NCBI GenBank assembly: GCA_021299455.1
Contig: JAJTGQ010000089.1
Location: forward strand, 1 to 60,748
Direction: 5' to 3'
Source: Flammeovirgaceae bacterium
GTDB lineage: Bacteria > Bacteroidota > Bacteroidia > Cytophagales > Cyclobacteriaceae
Length of the DNA: 60,748 nucleotides
In this document: positions 33,325 to 41,091 of the stretch, in pieces
Numbering within the stretch: position 1 is the stretch's first letter
How the letters are laid out: each line of letters starts with the position of its first letter
Made by a program: the position numbers and the translations under genes
The notes under the pieces: generated by a model
What the model was told of the DNA's origin: nothing
The model's database searches: none
The model's input: only the letters and a program-made list of their open reading frames with translations

Positions 33325-34305
33325 ATGAGAGAGACTCAGTTTAGAGAAGCATTGCGCGAGGCCATGAGCGAAGAGATGAGACGGGATCCCAGCGTTTTTT
33401 TAATGGGCGAAGAGGTAGCTGAATACAATGGCGCTTACAAAGTAAGCCAGGGAATGCTGGATGAGTTTGGTGCCAAACGGGTCATTGATACCCCCATTGC
33501 TGAATTGGGTTTTGCCGGATTAGGAGTAGGTGCAGCGATGAATGGTGTTCGACCGATTATCGAGTTTATGACCTTCAATTTTTCGTTAGTAGCCATCGAT
33601 CAAATAATCAACTCTGCGGCTAAGATGCTGTCGATGTCAGGCGGTCAGTTTAATATTCCAATTGTATTTCGTGGACCTACCGGAAATGCCGGTATGCTTA
33701 GCTCACAACACTCGCAAAATTTTGAGAACTGGTTTGCGAATACCCCAGGGCTAAAAGTAGTTGTGCCCTATACACCTTATGATGCAAAAGGACTTTTAAA
33801 AACTGCCATCCGCGATAATGATCCCGTTATTTTCATGGAATCGGAACTGATGTATGGAGATAAGGGCGAGGTGCCGACAGAAGAGTATTTAATTCCGTTT
33901 GGAGTGGCAGATGTAAAACGGGCAGGTATCGATGTAACCATCGTCTCTTTTGGAAAGATCATGAAAGTCGCTTTGGCAGCAGCTATTGAATTAGAGAAGG
34001 ATGGTATTTCTGCTGAAGTAATCGATCTACGATGTGTGAGGCCTATCGACTATGCTACAGTAGTCGAATCCGTTAAGAAAACAAATCGCCTGGTTATTGT
34101 GGAGGAGGCGTGGCCACTTGCGGCCATCTCTTCTGAGATCACGTATCATATCCAAAAACATGCTTTTGATTATTTGGATGCCCCAATCCACCGTATCAAT
34201 AGCATTGATGTACCGCTACCTTATGCGCCTACGTTGATTGACGCTATTTTGCCAAATGTTGCTAGAACGGTGAAAGCAGTTAAAGCTGTGTTATACAGGG
34301 ACTAA
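33325..34305 (+). CDS. pdhB: Pyruvate dehydrogenase E1 component subunit beta
   Basis: A 326-residue E1-beta subunit. Motifs are REALREAMSEEM, FLMGEEVAEYNGAYKVSQGM, RVIDTPIAELGFAGLGVGAAM, RGPTGNAGMLSSQHSQNFE and the C-terminal transketolase part VIDLRCVRPIDY...VEEAWPLAAISSEI. With E1-alpha it binds thiamine diphosphate and decarboxylates pyruvate for acetyl-CoA. The partner genes are not adjacent, which is common in Bacteroidota. YNGAYKV favours pyruvate over branched-chain substrates, although the two families are close. A possible -7 sequence TAATTTTA lies about 40 bases upstream. A terminator follows inside the end of the opposing gene. Confidence 0.92.
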   Translation: MRETQFREALREAMSEEMRRDPSVFLMGEEVAEYNGAYKVSQGMLDEFGAKRVIDTPIAELGFAGLGVGAAMNGVRPIIEFMTFNFSLVAIDQIINSAAKMLSMSGGQFNIPIVFRGPTGNAGMLSSQHSQNFENWFANTPGLKVVVPYTPYDAKGLLKTAIRDNDPVIFMESELMYGDKGEVPTEEYLIPFGVADVKRAGIDVTIVSFGKIMKVALAAAIELEKDGISAEVIDLRCVRPIDYATVVESVKKTNRLVIVEEAWPLAAISSEITYHIQKHAFDYLDAPIHRINSIDVPLPYAPTLIDAILPNVARTVKAVKAVLYRD

Positions 34306-34310
34306 AAGAC

Positions 34311-34814
34311 TTAAAGAGCACCTCTTTTTCCGAGTTCAATGGCTTCCATGTTAAATATGGAAGCTTTTTTTATTTCAAATCGAATGACCGTTTTGATGGT
34401 ATGGAATCCATGATTGCCTGCCGCTCCTGGGTTGATGTAGAGCATATCCTTGTAGGCAGGGTCTTTCTTTACTCGCAGAATGTGCGAGTGACCGCAAATA
34501 AAAACATCGGGTACTTTTTCTTTTAGAATTTTTTTTACTCGAGGATTGTAGTTGGGAGGTGCACCGCCAATGTGAGTCATCCAAATGCTCAATCCTTCAC
34601 ACGGAAACCAGAGGTCTTCTGGGAGTGAATTTTGTAGCTCTTTGTTATCGATGTTCCCAAACACGGCTTTTAGTGGTTTTACTTTTTCTATTAAATGAAT
34701 TATTTCCGGATCTCCGATGTCACCTGCATGCCAAATCTCATCGCAGTTTTTGAAGTACTCAAAAATCATTGGGTCTAAAAAGCTATGTGTATCTGACAGA
34801 AGACCTATTTTCAT
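34311..34814 (-). CDS. YfcE/MJ0936-type metallophosphoesterase
   Basis: A 167-residue calcineurin-like phosphoesterase of the small YfcE type. All metal-binding motifs are visible: GLLSDTHS (Asp/His), HAGDIGD, FGNIDN, MTHIGG and ICGHSH. Such enzymes hydrolyse phosphodiesters with Mn2+ or Ni2+; cytoplasmic. The natural substrate is unknown. Its last about 20 codons overlap the pdhB terminator. It is divergent from the DUF6364-PIN pair. Confidence 0.9.
   Translation of the reverse strand: MKIGLLSDTHSFLDPMIFEYFKNCDEIWHAGDIGDPEIIHLIEKVKPLKAVFGNIDNKELQNSLPEDLWFPCEGLSIWMTHIGGAPPNYNPRVKKILKEKVPDVFICGHSHILRVKKDPAYKDMLYINPGAAGNHGFHTIKTVIRFEIKKASIFNMEAIELGKRGAL
34342..34371 (+). terminator. pdhB terminator embedded in the opposing gene
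   Basis: GCTTCCAT (34342-34349) pairs with ATGGAAGC (34357-34364), and seven T follow. It is 36 bases past the pdhB stop and lies in the last codons of the convergent phosphoesterase. Confidence 0.75.
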
Positions 34815-34850
34815 TCCTATTTATTTCAAAGGTAAAATTAAGTGAAATTT

Positions 34851-34887
34851 TTTTATACGTATAAAATAATTAATTTTGTCGTATAAT
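34851..34887 (+). promoter_or_regulatory. Promoter-operator of the DUF6364-PIN pair
   Basis: A perfect 16-base palindrome TTTTATACGTATAAAA (34851-34866) and a second half-site CGTATAAT (34880-34887) flank TAATTTTG (34871-34878), an exact TAnnTTTG promoter element. The half-site CGTATAA recurs 22 bases apart, about two helical turns, as expected for a cooperative ribbon-helix-helix repressor. Confidence 0.7.
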
Positions 34888-34901
34888 AAATGGATTTAAT
34901 T

Positions 34902-35159
34902 ATGGACGCCAAGATCACATTAAGTTTTGATGATGCCACCATTATGCGGGCCAAGAAATTTGCCGATGCCAATAACATTAGCTTATCAAGACTGACTGAG
35001 TTTCTTTATTCTAAAATGACCCAAGTAAGATACAAGCAACTGGAAGATTTACCGGTGGCTGATTGGGTAAGTATGGTGGCAGAGGGACAAGTACAATACC
35101 AAAGAAAAGTACGTTCTCGTCAGTCATTAAAAAAAGAATATTTCAAAGCCAAGAAATGA
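34902..35159 (+). CDS. DUF6364-family antitoxin (ribbon-helix-helix-like)
   Basis: An 85-residue protein: MDAKITLSFDDATIMRAKKFA (in part), then ADANNISLSRLTEFLYSKM and a basic tail. It belongs to the DUF6364 group of ribbon-helix-helix-like antitoxins (strand KITLSFD followed by two helices). It is expected to repress its own operon through the adjacent operator and to neutralise the PIN partner. An ATG four codons upstream (34890) is possible, but family members begin at MDAK. Its stop overlaps the PIN start as ATGA. Confidence 0.82.
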   Translation: MDAKITLSFDDATIMRAKKFADANNISLSRLTEFLYSKMTQVRYKQLEDLPVADWVSMVAEGQVQYQRKVRSRQSLKKEYFKAKK

Positions 35160-35575
35160 AGTTGTTTCTGGACGCGAATATTTTGGTTTCAGTTCTTAAC
35201 AAAGAATATCCACTCTTCACGTACTCATCGCGGGTTTTGAGTTTAGCCAGCAATCCAAGTTTTCAGGTTTACACATCACCTATATGTTTGGCCATTGCTT
35301 TTTATTTTGCCGAGAAGAAGAACGGCACTTTGGTGGCTAAAAAAAAACTGGAAATTCTCTGTGACAAACTGAATATCGCGGCAGTCGATGTAGCAGCGGT
35401 ACGGAAGACAATTCAGAATAAAGCCATTCGTGATTTTGAAGACGGCCTTGAATATTACTCGGCAGAGGCAGTTAAATGCAAATGCATTGTTACGGAGGAC
35501 GCAGATGATTTTTTCTTTTCGGATATAGAAGTGCTAGATTCTCGATCATTTCTGGAGAAGTACTTGATGAAATGA
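35156..35575 (+). CDS. PIN-domain toxin (VapC-like ribonuclease)
   Basis: A 139-residue PIN protein. It shows MKLFLDANILVSVLN with the first acidic residue, a central Glu region, and TEDADDFFFSDIEVLDSRSFLEKY with the clustered acidic residues of the metal site. PIN toxins cut RNA. The start at 35156 overlaps the antitoxin stop (ATGA). A longer reading from 35063 would add 31 residues encoded within the antitoxin gene and is rejected. A terminator-like hairpin lies 33 bases after the stop. Confidence 0.88.
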   Translation: MKLFLDANILVSVLNKEYPLFTYSSRVLSLASNPSFQVYTSPICLAIAFYFAEKKNGTLVAKKKLEILCDKLNIAAVDVAAVRKTIQNKAIRDFEDGLEYYSAEAVKCKCIVTEDADDFFFSDIEVLDSRSFLEKYLMK

Positions 35576-35604
35576 AAGTTGGACAATGCTACTATTCCGA
35601 AAAT

Positions 35605-35637
35605 AAAAAAGGAGCGAGATTTCTCCCGCTCCTTTAT
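35605..35637. terminator. Hairpin between the PIN toxin and SPFH genes
   Basis: AAAGGAGCG (35608-35616) pairs with CGCTCCTTT (35627-35635). Short A- and T-tracts flank it, so it could serve the two convergent genes. Confidence 0.65.
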
Positions 35638-35653
35638 GTTGATTGTTTTGCGC

Positions 35654-36898
35654 CTAATTTTTGTTTTTCAAATCCAGCGCAAAATCTTTGGCCGTTTTTG
35701 CTGTCATGATATCCATGAAGTTTAGTGCGCCATTGGTTGTTGGGCCGCCTCCTGTTTGGATTTGTGGCACCACTGCTCCCGTGTATTTGCTAAAAGCATC
35801 GGCCCATACTTTTTGCACTTCTACTTGGGCTTTTAACTTCATCTCCAACGCACCGTCAGCCTGCATGATTCGTTGTCTAGCATAAGCATTTGCATCTGCT
35901 AACTCTTTGATCTTTTTTGCTTCCAAAATAGAGCCTTCGTAGGCAATTTTTTGTTGCAGCTTGTCTTGTTCGGCCACCTTTACTTTGGTTTGTGCTTCAA
36001 CAACCTGCTTGGTTTGATCTTGTTTTTGTTGGTATTCAATTTCAACCAATGCTTGCTCACCTTTCGCTTTTGCAGTCAAGGTTTGTTGTTGAGCCGTCAT
36101 CAATTCTTGTTTTGAAATAGATGACTTGGTAACCGCATCGATAATTTTTACTAATTTTTCATCGACCTTATTTTCATAATCCACGTCAGTGATTGCTGCG
36201 TCAGCTACTGTAATACCGTATTCCTTTATGGAAGAAAGTTTACGTTTGGGCACATTTGTCTTTTTGTCGAACTGAATTTCTGTCTGATATACTCTTTTCT
36301 TTTCCATTTCCATTGAATCGAATACAAGGTTCTCCTCTGTCTTGAGTAGATAAACGCCTTCTTTCAGTTGATCTAAAAAATCCTGAGCCATTTGTGCACG
36401 GCCACCACCGTAGTGCTTTTCGCTACTCATTAATTGAGCAGATGATTGCAAACACTCTTTCGTGTACGGAGCAAGTCTCTTTACTACCAACGACTGAGGC
36501 GTACGGTGGGTATTGTGAATCAAGATCATTTCTTTTTCATCAGATGGCAATATAAACTGTGTGATACCACGCACATCGGCTGTAGTAGCGTCACTAAAAC
36601 GGATCATGATTTGGCCGACTTCAATTCCATTGTCTTCAATATCTAGCTTCGGTTTTACCTCCTGATAAGTAACTGAGATCTGATTGGGCCATTCTTTTTC
36701 CTTGGCAAAAAAACCCGCATAGAATATTCCTGGAGCGAATTGAACGATCTGTTGACCATTGGTTCGTTCTACCACTGTTCTGTTTCCCGCATCATTCCAT
36801 GAAAATGGATTAACGATGAGGAAGAAAATTAAAAAGATGATGGCAAGCACGCCAAATGCAATAGTTTTTCTTGAAATGATAGGGTTGTTTGTGTCCAT
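35654..36898 (-). CDS. SPFH/Band 7-type membrane protein
   Basis: A 414-residue protein with an N-terminal membrane segment (about 10-30) and an SPFH/prohibitin-like domain (about 35-260; KLDIEDNGIEVGQIMIRFSDAT, RGITQFILPSDEKEM, ITDVDYENKVDEKL). A long Gln/Lys/Glu/Ala coiled coil follows (about 265-370). Such proteins form large rings in the membrane and organise or hold back proteases. No catalytic residues are seen. A 38-residue single-pass membrane protein is encoded 14 bases upstream in the same direction. Confidence 0.85.
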   Translation of the reverse strand: MDTNNPIISRKTIAFGVLAIIFLIFFLIVNPFSWNDAGNRTVVERTNGQQIVQFAPGIFYAGFFAKEKEWPNQISVTYQEVKPKLDIEDNGIEVGQIMIRFSDATTADVRGITQFILPSDEKEMILIHNTHRTPQSLVVKRLAPYTKECLQSSAQLMSSEKHYGGGRAQMAQDFLDQLKEGVYLLKTEENLVFDSMEMEKKRVYQTEIQFDKKTNVPKRKLSSIKEYGITVADAAITDVDYENKVDEKLVKIIDAVTKSSISKQELMTAQQQTLTAKAKGEQALVEIEYQQKQDQTKQVVEAQTKVKVAEQDKLQQKIAYEGSILEAKKIKELADANAYARQRIMQADGALEMKLKAQVEVQKVWADAFSKYTGAVVPQIQTGGGPTTNGALNFMDIMTAKTAKDFALDLKNKN

Positions 36899-36912
36899 TT
36901 GAATTAGGGGTT

Positions 36913-37029
36913 TTACTTTTTGTTAGAGTTGTTTTTATTTGAAAAATAGTTGGTCAGTAGCAACACAATTGCATACGCCACAATACCGAATACGGCCAGA
37001 AACCCGACCGCGAGAGCTAGTCTAATCAT
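36913..37029 (-). CDS. Single-pass membrane microprotein, 38 residues
   Basis: A 38-codon gene: MIRLALAVGFLAVFGIVAYA at the start, a continuous hydrophobic stretch to about residue 25, then a polar NKNNSNKK tail. It has one membrane span with a short cytoplasmic or periplasmic end. It lies 14 bases upstream of the SPFH gene and most likely shares its transcript. Possible role: small accessory subunit of the SPFH assembly (inference). Confidence 0.6.
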   Translation of the reverse strand: MIRLALAVGFLAVFGIVAYAIVLLLTNYFSNKNNSNKK

Positions 37030-37256
37030 AATAATGTTTGTTAAATTGAGTGTGAAAAAACGGAGACTTGATTGTCTCTAACCTGCAACAAGAATAGTTG
37101 GTTACATGCCTTTGTTAATTTGGCTATCTATCCACTGTCAAATCGAAATGAAACCAAGCTGACGATTCTTTTTTTTAATGCCACTTTTTGGCCTTTGCAG
37201 CGTAGTTTCAAGGTTTTGGTCTTTGAAATTGATTTTCTTACGGTGATTCGGTCAAG

Positions 37257-37517
37257 TCAAAACCTTTTTTTGATTTTCAATTCCCATTGATATGCTTGCT
37301 TTTGTGTTTTCATCTTTCCGCTCTCTATGTGGTCTTTTAACTTTTTATTGGGGGAGCCTTGTGATGTGAAATGAAAGTGCCCGCAATCGCTACAAAGATA
37401 GACGGCAATCGGACCGCCCTGTTTGCCGTATTCGAACCGTGTATGTGCCTCGATTAGAGCATCTTCCGCAATTTCTTCTGTTGGGTACATCCTTTTGTGA
37501 CTAGGGCACGTTTTCAT
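37257..37517 (-). CDS. Small Cys/His protein, probably zinc-binding
   Basis: An 86-residue protein of unknown function. Cysteines and histidines lie in two groups: KTCPSHKRMYPT at the N-terminus and YLCSDCGHFHFTSQG in the middle, together a plausible zinc ribbon. The C-terminal half is basic (KLKDHIESGKMKTQKQAYQW). Single gene, divergent from cyclophilin by 57 bases. Possibly nucleic acid-binding. Confidence 0.65.
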   Translation of the reverse strand: MKTCPSHKRMYPTEEIAEDALIEAHTRFEYGKQGGPIAVYLCSDCGHFHFTSQGSPNKKLKDHIESGKMKTQKQAYQWELKIKKRF

Positions 37518-37574
37518 TTTGTTGTTGTCAATTGGAAAATCTGCTAGTACCTTGCTCGAAATTTAATTATACCA

Positions 37575-38021
37575 ATGAAGATAGCGGAAATTCACACCAA
37601 AAAGGGAATTATGAAGATTAATTTCTTTGAGAAAGATGCCCCGAACACAGTTAAAAATTTTATCACTTTGGCTGAGAAAGGGTTCTATGATGGACTCACC
37701 TTTCACAGGGTGATTCCCAACTTTATGATTCAGGGGGGGTGCCCTAATGGAATAGGAAATGGAGGCCCTGGCTATAAAATTGATTGCGAACTCACGGGTG
37801 ATAATCAATACCACGATCGTGGCGTTCTTTCAATGGCTCATGCCGGAAGAAACACAGGAGGGTCTCAATTCTTTATCTGCCACTCACGTGATAATACCAA
37901 ACACTTAGACCGTAATCACACTGTGTTTGGAAAAGTTGTGGAAGGAGTGGACATCGTTGATGCTATCCGCCAAGGAGACGTAATGGAGAAAGTGGTAATT
38001 AAAGAAGAAGTTGTTGCCTAA
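37575..38021 (+). CDS. Cyclophilin-type peptidyl-prolyl isomerase
   Basis: A 148-residue cyclophilin. Motifs are [35 protein letters not shown] in segments, [19 protein letters not shown] and [11 protein letters not shown], with the catalytic Arg in FHRV. No signal peptide, so cytoplasmic. It assists proline isomerisation in folding. Its stop overlaps the stop of the convergent ridA gene (TAA and CTA share two bases). Confidence 0.93.
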   Translation: MKIAEIHTKKGIMKINFFEKDAPNTVKNFITLAEKGFYDGLTFHRVIPNFMIQGGCPNGIGNGGPGYKIDCELTGDNQYHDRGVLSMAHAGRNTGGSQFFICHSRDNTKHLDRNHTVFGKVVEGVDIVDAIRQGDVMEKVVIKEEVVA

Positions 38022-38401
38022 TTCTTTGTTATTTCGGCTATACATTCAATCTCAACCAAGGCCTCTCGTGGAAGTCGGCTGACTTCCACGGTGGTTCTTG
38101 CAGGTTTATGATCTCCAAAAAAGGCCTCATAGGCTCTGTTCATCTTTTCAAAATCAGCAAAGTTTTTTAGAAATACTGATGTTTTCAAAACATTGGCGCG
38201 CGTGCAGCCTGCCGCAATCAATACTGCTTCAAGATTAGTTAGTACTAAAGTGGTTTGTTCAGTTACCGTTGCTCCTTCAATCAACATGGTTTCCGGATTC
38301 AAAGGAGTTTGTCCAGAACAAAAAACCAGATTACCTGATTTCATGGCATGGGAATAAGGCCCGATCGCTTTAGGGGCTGCATTTGTAAAAACTTTCTCCA
38401 T
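38018..38401 (-). CDS. RidA-family enamine/imine deaminase
   Basis: A 127-residue RidA (YjgF/YER057c/UK114) protein, with [50 protein letters not shown], and the diagnostic [23 protein letters not shown] with the ligand-binding Arg. It hydrolyses reactive 2-aminoacrylate-type enamines released by PLP enzymes. It is 24 bases after the acyl-CoA ligase gene and probably the last gene of that operon. Confidence 0.92.
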   Translation of the reverse strand: MEKVFTNAAPKAIGPYSHAMKSGNLVFCSGQTPLNPETMLIEGATVTEQTTLVLTNLEAVLIAAGCTRANVLKTSVFLKNFADFEKMNRAYEAFFGDHKPARTTVEVSRLPREALVEIECIAEITKN

Positions 38402-38425
38402 AGGATTTGTTGTTTATTTTAGATT

Positions 38426-40225
38426 TTATCGATACAATTTATCAATATCTAATTCATAATTTTTCTCGAGTTGCTTTCTGATGGGTTTCCAGGTGGGCGT
38501 TACTTCTCCTTTCTCGATACTCCAATCCTGATGACATAAAACAAAACTTCTAATGGTTTCATAATGTGGCAGTTCTTTATTGAGCTTGTCTATCTCTTGT
38601 TGAAATTTTGCGCGCACTTTGATATTGTGAACCATAAATTGTGGAGCCGTCCAGTGAATATCATTTTGATCGCACCATGATCTTACGCTTTCAAATTGAG
38701 GGACTATTAAGGCAGTGACATAAGGACGCTGAAAGCCGATAATCATACAGCGTTCGATAAAAAGAGATTGCTTCAGATGATTTTCAAGTTGTTGTGGCGC
38801 TATATATTTTCCGGAGGATGTTTTAAAAATATCTTTCTTTCGATCAGTTATTTTTAAAAAACGCTTATAAACGAATTTGCCGATGTCGCCTGTGTGAAAC
38901 CAGCCATCGGGTGTGATTGTCTCAGCTGTTAATTCTGGTTTTTTGTAATAGCCCTTCATTACATTGGGACCTTTCACGAGAATTTCTCCTTCGTTGTTTT
39001 CATTTGGGTTGTCTATTCTCACTTCAACGCCAGGTAGTGGCAAACCGACAGTACCAAATCGATTGAGGCCCGGCTCAAAACGGTTCATAGAAATAAGTGG
39101 AGCTGCCTCAGTCATTCCATACCCCTCTACAATATATATATCGGCAGCAGAAAAAAGCCTTCCTATATCCGGTCGTAGGGAGGCCGCACCTACCGCCATG
39201 TATTTTATTTTTCCGCCCAAACGTTCTCTCCATTGTCGCAAAACGAGTAAACGTGCAATGATCAGTTCCAACTGATAAATTGGTTTCAGTTTTTTTTCTG
39301 GTCCGTAGTGCTTGCCTACATTCATCGCCCACGTAATGAGCTTCTTTTTAAGAATATTCTTTCCCAAGGTTTGCTCTTCCATATAGTCGTACATCTTTTC
39401 CAGTACGCGCGGAACGCTACTGCAGAAAATTGGACGAACCGTTCTGAAGTCGTTTACAAAACTTTCTTTGTTTTGACTGAAATAGAGGGAAGTGCCAAAA
39501 GCAATGTATACATAGCAGGAAGCCCTCTCGAAGATGTGACTGAAAGGCAGGAAGCTTAACACTCGATCTCCCGGCTCAAGTGGCAGAATAGTTAAAACTG
39601 CCTTGATGTTGTGCACAATGTTCCGATGAGATAGCATTACACCCTTTGATAGTCCAGTGCTTCCAGATGTGTAAAGTAGGGTAACAATATCGTCTTCTCC
39701 GATGGTGTTTCGGAAGGAAGTTACAACGGTCATTAGGTCGTGACTCGTTTTAGACTCTTGAATTGGTTTAAAAAAATTTACCTTTTCAGGTTGCAAATGA
39801 AACAGTTGAAGACCAGCATTTACTTTTTCTTTGAAGGCGAAGAATTTAAAGTACAGCCCTTCATCCAGTGTGATGCACAGACGCGCTTCCGTTTCGGTAA
39901 CAATGGCATTAAACTCATTTTCATTCAATGTGGGATGAATAGGTACTACTATAAGACCTACTTGCTGGCAGGCAAAATCTAATATTACCCAGTCGGGACT
40001 GCCAATGACAGGAACGAAAATAATTTTTTCTCCGGCTTTAAATTGATTTGCCAAAAACCAGCAGGATAGTGCATTTATTCGGTTTTGAATTTCCTCTGTG
40101 GATTGACTTTTCCATTGACCTTGTGAAAATGAATTGAAAGCTTTTTGATTAGGGTATTTTTCTTTTTGATAATGAATCAATTCAAAGACACGGGTGAAAT
40201 CAACTTTTTTTGTTACGATAGCCAT
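38426..40225 (-). CDS. Long-chain acyl-CoA ligase (AMP-forming)
   Basis: A 599-residue adenylating enzyme. The P-loop LLYTSGSTGLSKGVMLSHRN (about 183-202), the gate IVEGYGMTEAAPLISMN, HTGDIG and the catalytic Lys motif near DRKKDIFKTSSGKYIAPQ are present, and the length is that of long-chain fatty acyl-CoA synthetases. It activates a fatty acid with ATP and CoA. Two paralogous membrane-anchored alpha/beta hydrolases are upstream in the operon (one base-pair scale spacing to the nearer). Possibly these release a fatty acid from lipid, and the ligase activates it. Confidence 0.9.
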   Translation of the reverse strand: MAIVTKKVDFTRVFELIHYQKEKYPNQKAFNSFSQGQWKSQSTEEIQNRINALSCWFLANQFKAGEKIIFVPVIGSPDWVILDFACQQVGLIVVPIHPTLNENEFNAIVTETEARLCITLDEGLYFKFFAFKEKVNAGLQLFHLQPEKVNFFKPIQESKTSHDLMTVVTSFRNTIGEDDIVTLLYTSGSTGLSKGVMLSHRNIVHNIKAVLTILPLEPGDRVLSFLPFSHIFERASCYVYIAFGTSLYFSQNKESFVNDFRTVRPIFCSSVPRVLEKMYDYMEEQTLGKNILKKKLITWAMNVGKHYGPEKKLKPIYQLELIIARLLVLRQWRERLGGKIKYMAVGAASLRPDIGRLFSAADIYIVEGYGMTEAAPLISMNRFEPGLNRFGTVGLPLPGVEVRIDNPNENNEGEILVKGPNVMKGYYKKPELTAETITPDGWFHTGDIGKFVYKRFLKITDRKKDIFKTSSGKYIAPQQLENHLKQSLFIERCMIIGFQRPYVTALIVPQFESVRSWCDQNDIHWTAPQFMVHNIKVRAKFQQEIDKLNKELPHYETIRSFVLCHQDWSIEKGEVTPTWKPIRKQLEKNYELDIDKLYR

Positions 40226-40227
40226 AT

Positions 40228-41046
40228 CTATTCTGCTTTTTCTGATTTAGGTTTCACATACAGAACCGAATAGAGGATTTCAAAAAATTCCGAGTAATCG
40301 GGCAGGTTGTTGTGGCGGGCGCCTTCTATTGCGTGCAACTCAATTTTAGCTGGGTACAGGGATTTTAGCTTTTCACTCTGTTCAAAAGAAACGAGCCGAT
40401 CTTTTGTGCCGTGGATGATATGTATGGGGCATTCCGTTGTTTTTAAATATTGATCTGTTCTGATATCATATTTTAGCATCCACCGAAGAGGAGTAAAAAA
40501 TATATACCGATTAATGTTGTAGAAGAAACTAAAATAAGGAGAATCCAGAATGAGCATGCGAGGTTTATTCCAAGAGGAAATTCGCGCTGCAATACCACTG
40601 CCCCAAGATCTTCCGTATAAAACTATTTTTTCTTCAGGATAGCTTTTTGTTAGCCATTTGTAGATAAACTGAGCATCGTTGAATACTTTTTCCTGACTTC
40701 GCTTCCCCTGGCTCTTACCAAAGCCACGATAGTCCATCATAAAAAAATCATACCCGTTACTCAAAAAATCTTTCGCAAACTTTCCCCACCCTTTGATACT
40801 TTTCGAGTTTCCCTTTAAGTAATAGACAACTCCCCTTGAGTTAGGCACCTTAAAATAGATCGCATTGATTCGCCCGCCATCTTCCATTTCGAAATCTAAT
40901 TCTTCGAAGGGGAAAGCATACTTATACTCAAAAGCTCTTGTCAGTTTTTCTGGCCTGAAGAAAAAAAGATGTTGGAAGAAATAGAAAAAGAGGCAGAAGC
41001 CAATATAGATACCCGCGATAGAAAAAAGCCACACCATTAAAGCCAA
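40228..41046 (-). CDS. BEM46/ABHD13-like membrane alpha/beta hydrolase B
   Basis: A 272-residue hydrolase with an N-terminal membrane segment (about 5-28). It has LKGNSKSIKGWG, DYRGFGKSQGKRS, nucleophile elbow YGRSWGSG (Ser about 146), ILDSPYFSF, HGTKDRLV with the acid, and the His in GARHNNLPDY. This is the ABHD13/BEM46 pattern. It is a clear paralog of the next upstream gene (about 270 residues each). The stop is two bases before the acyl-CoA ligase start. Substrate is unknown; family members are lipid-related depalmitoylases or esterases. Confidence 0.83.
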   Translation of the reverse strand: MALMVWLFSIAGIYIGFCLFFYFFQHLFFFRPEKLTRAFEYKYAFPFEELDFEMEDGGRINAIYFKVPNSRGVVYYLKGNSKSIKGWGKFAKDFLSNGYDFFMMDYRGFGKSQGKRSQEKVFNDAQFIYKWLTKSYPEEKIVLYGRSWGSGIAARISSWNKPRMLILDSPYFSFFYNINRYIFFTPLRWMLKYDIRTDQYLKTTECPIHIIHGTKDRLVSFEQSEKLKSLYPAKIELHAIEGARHNNLPDYSEFFEILYSVLYVKPKSEKAE

Positions 41047-41091
41047 GATAGGAAATATTTCCGGAAGTTGACTTGCGTCACTAGATTGAAT

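Noticed and set aside
35063-35155. 31-residue extension of the PIN toxin
   Set aside because: Encoded within the antitoxin gene in another frame; the ATGA overlap at 35156 gives a normal PIN N-terminus.
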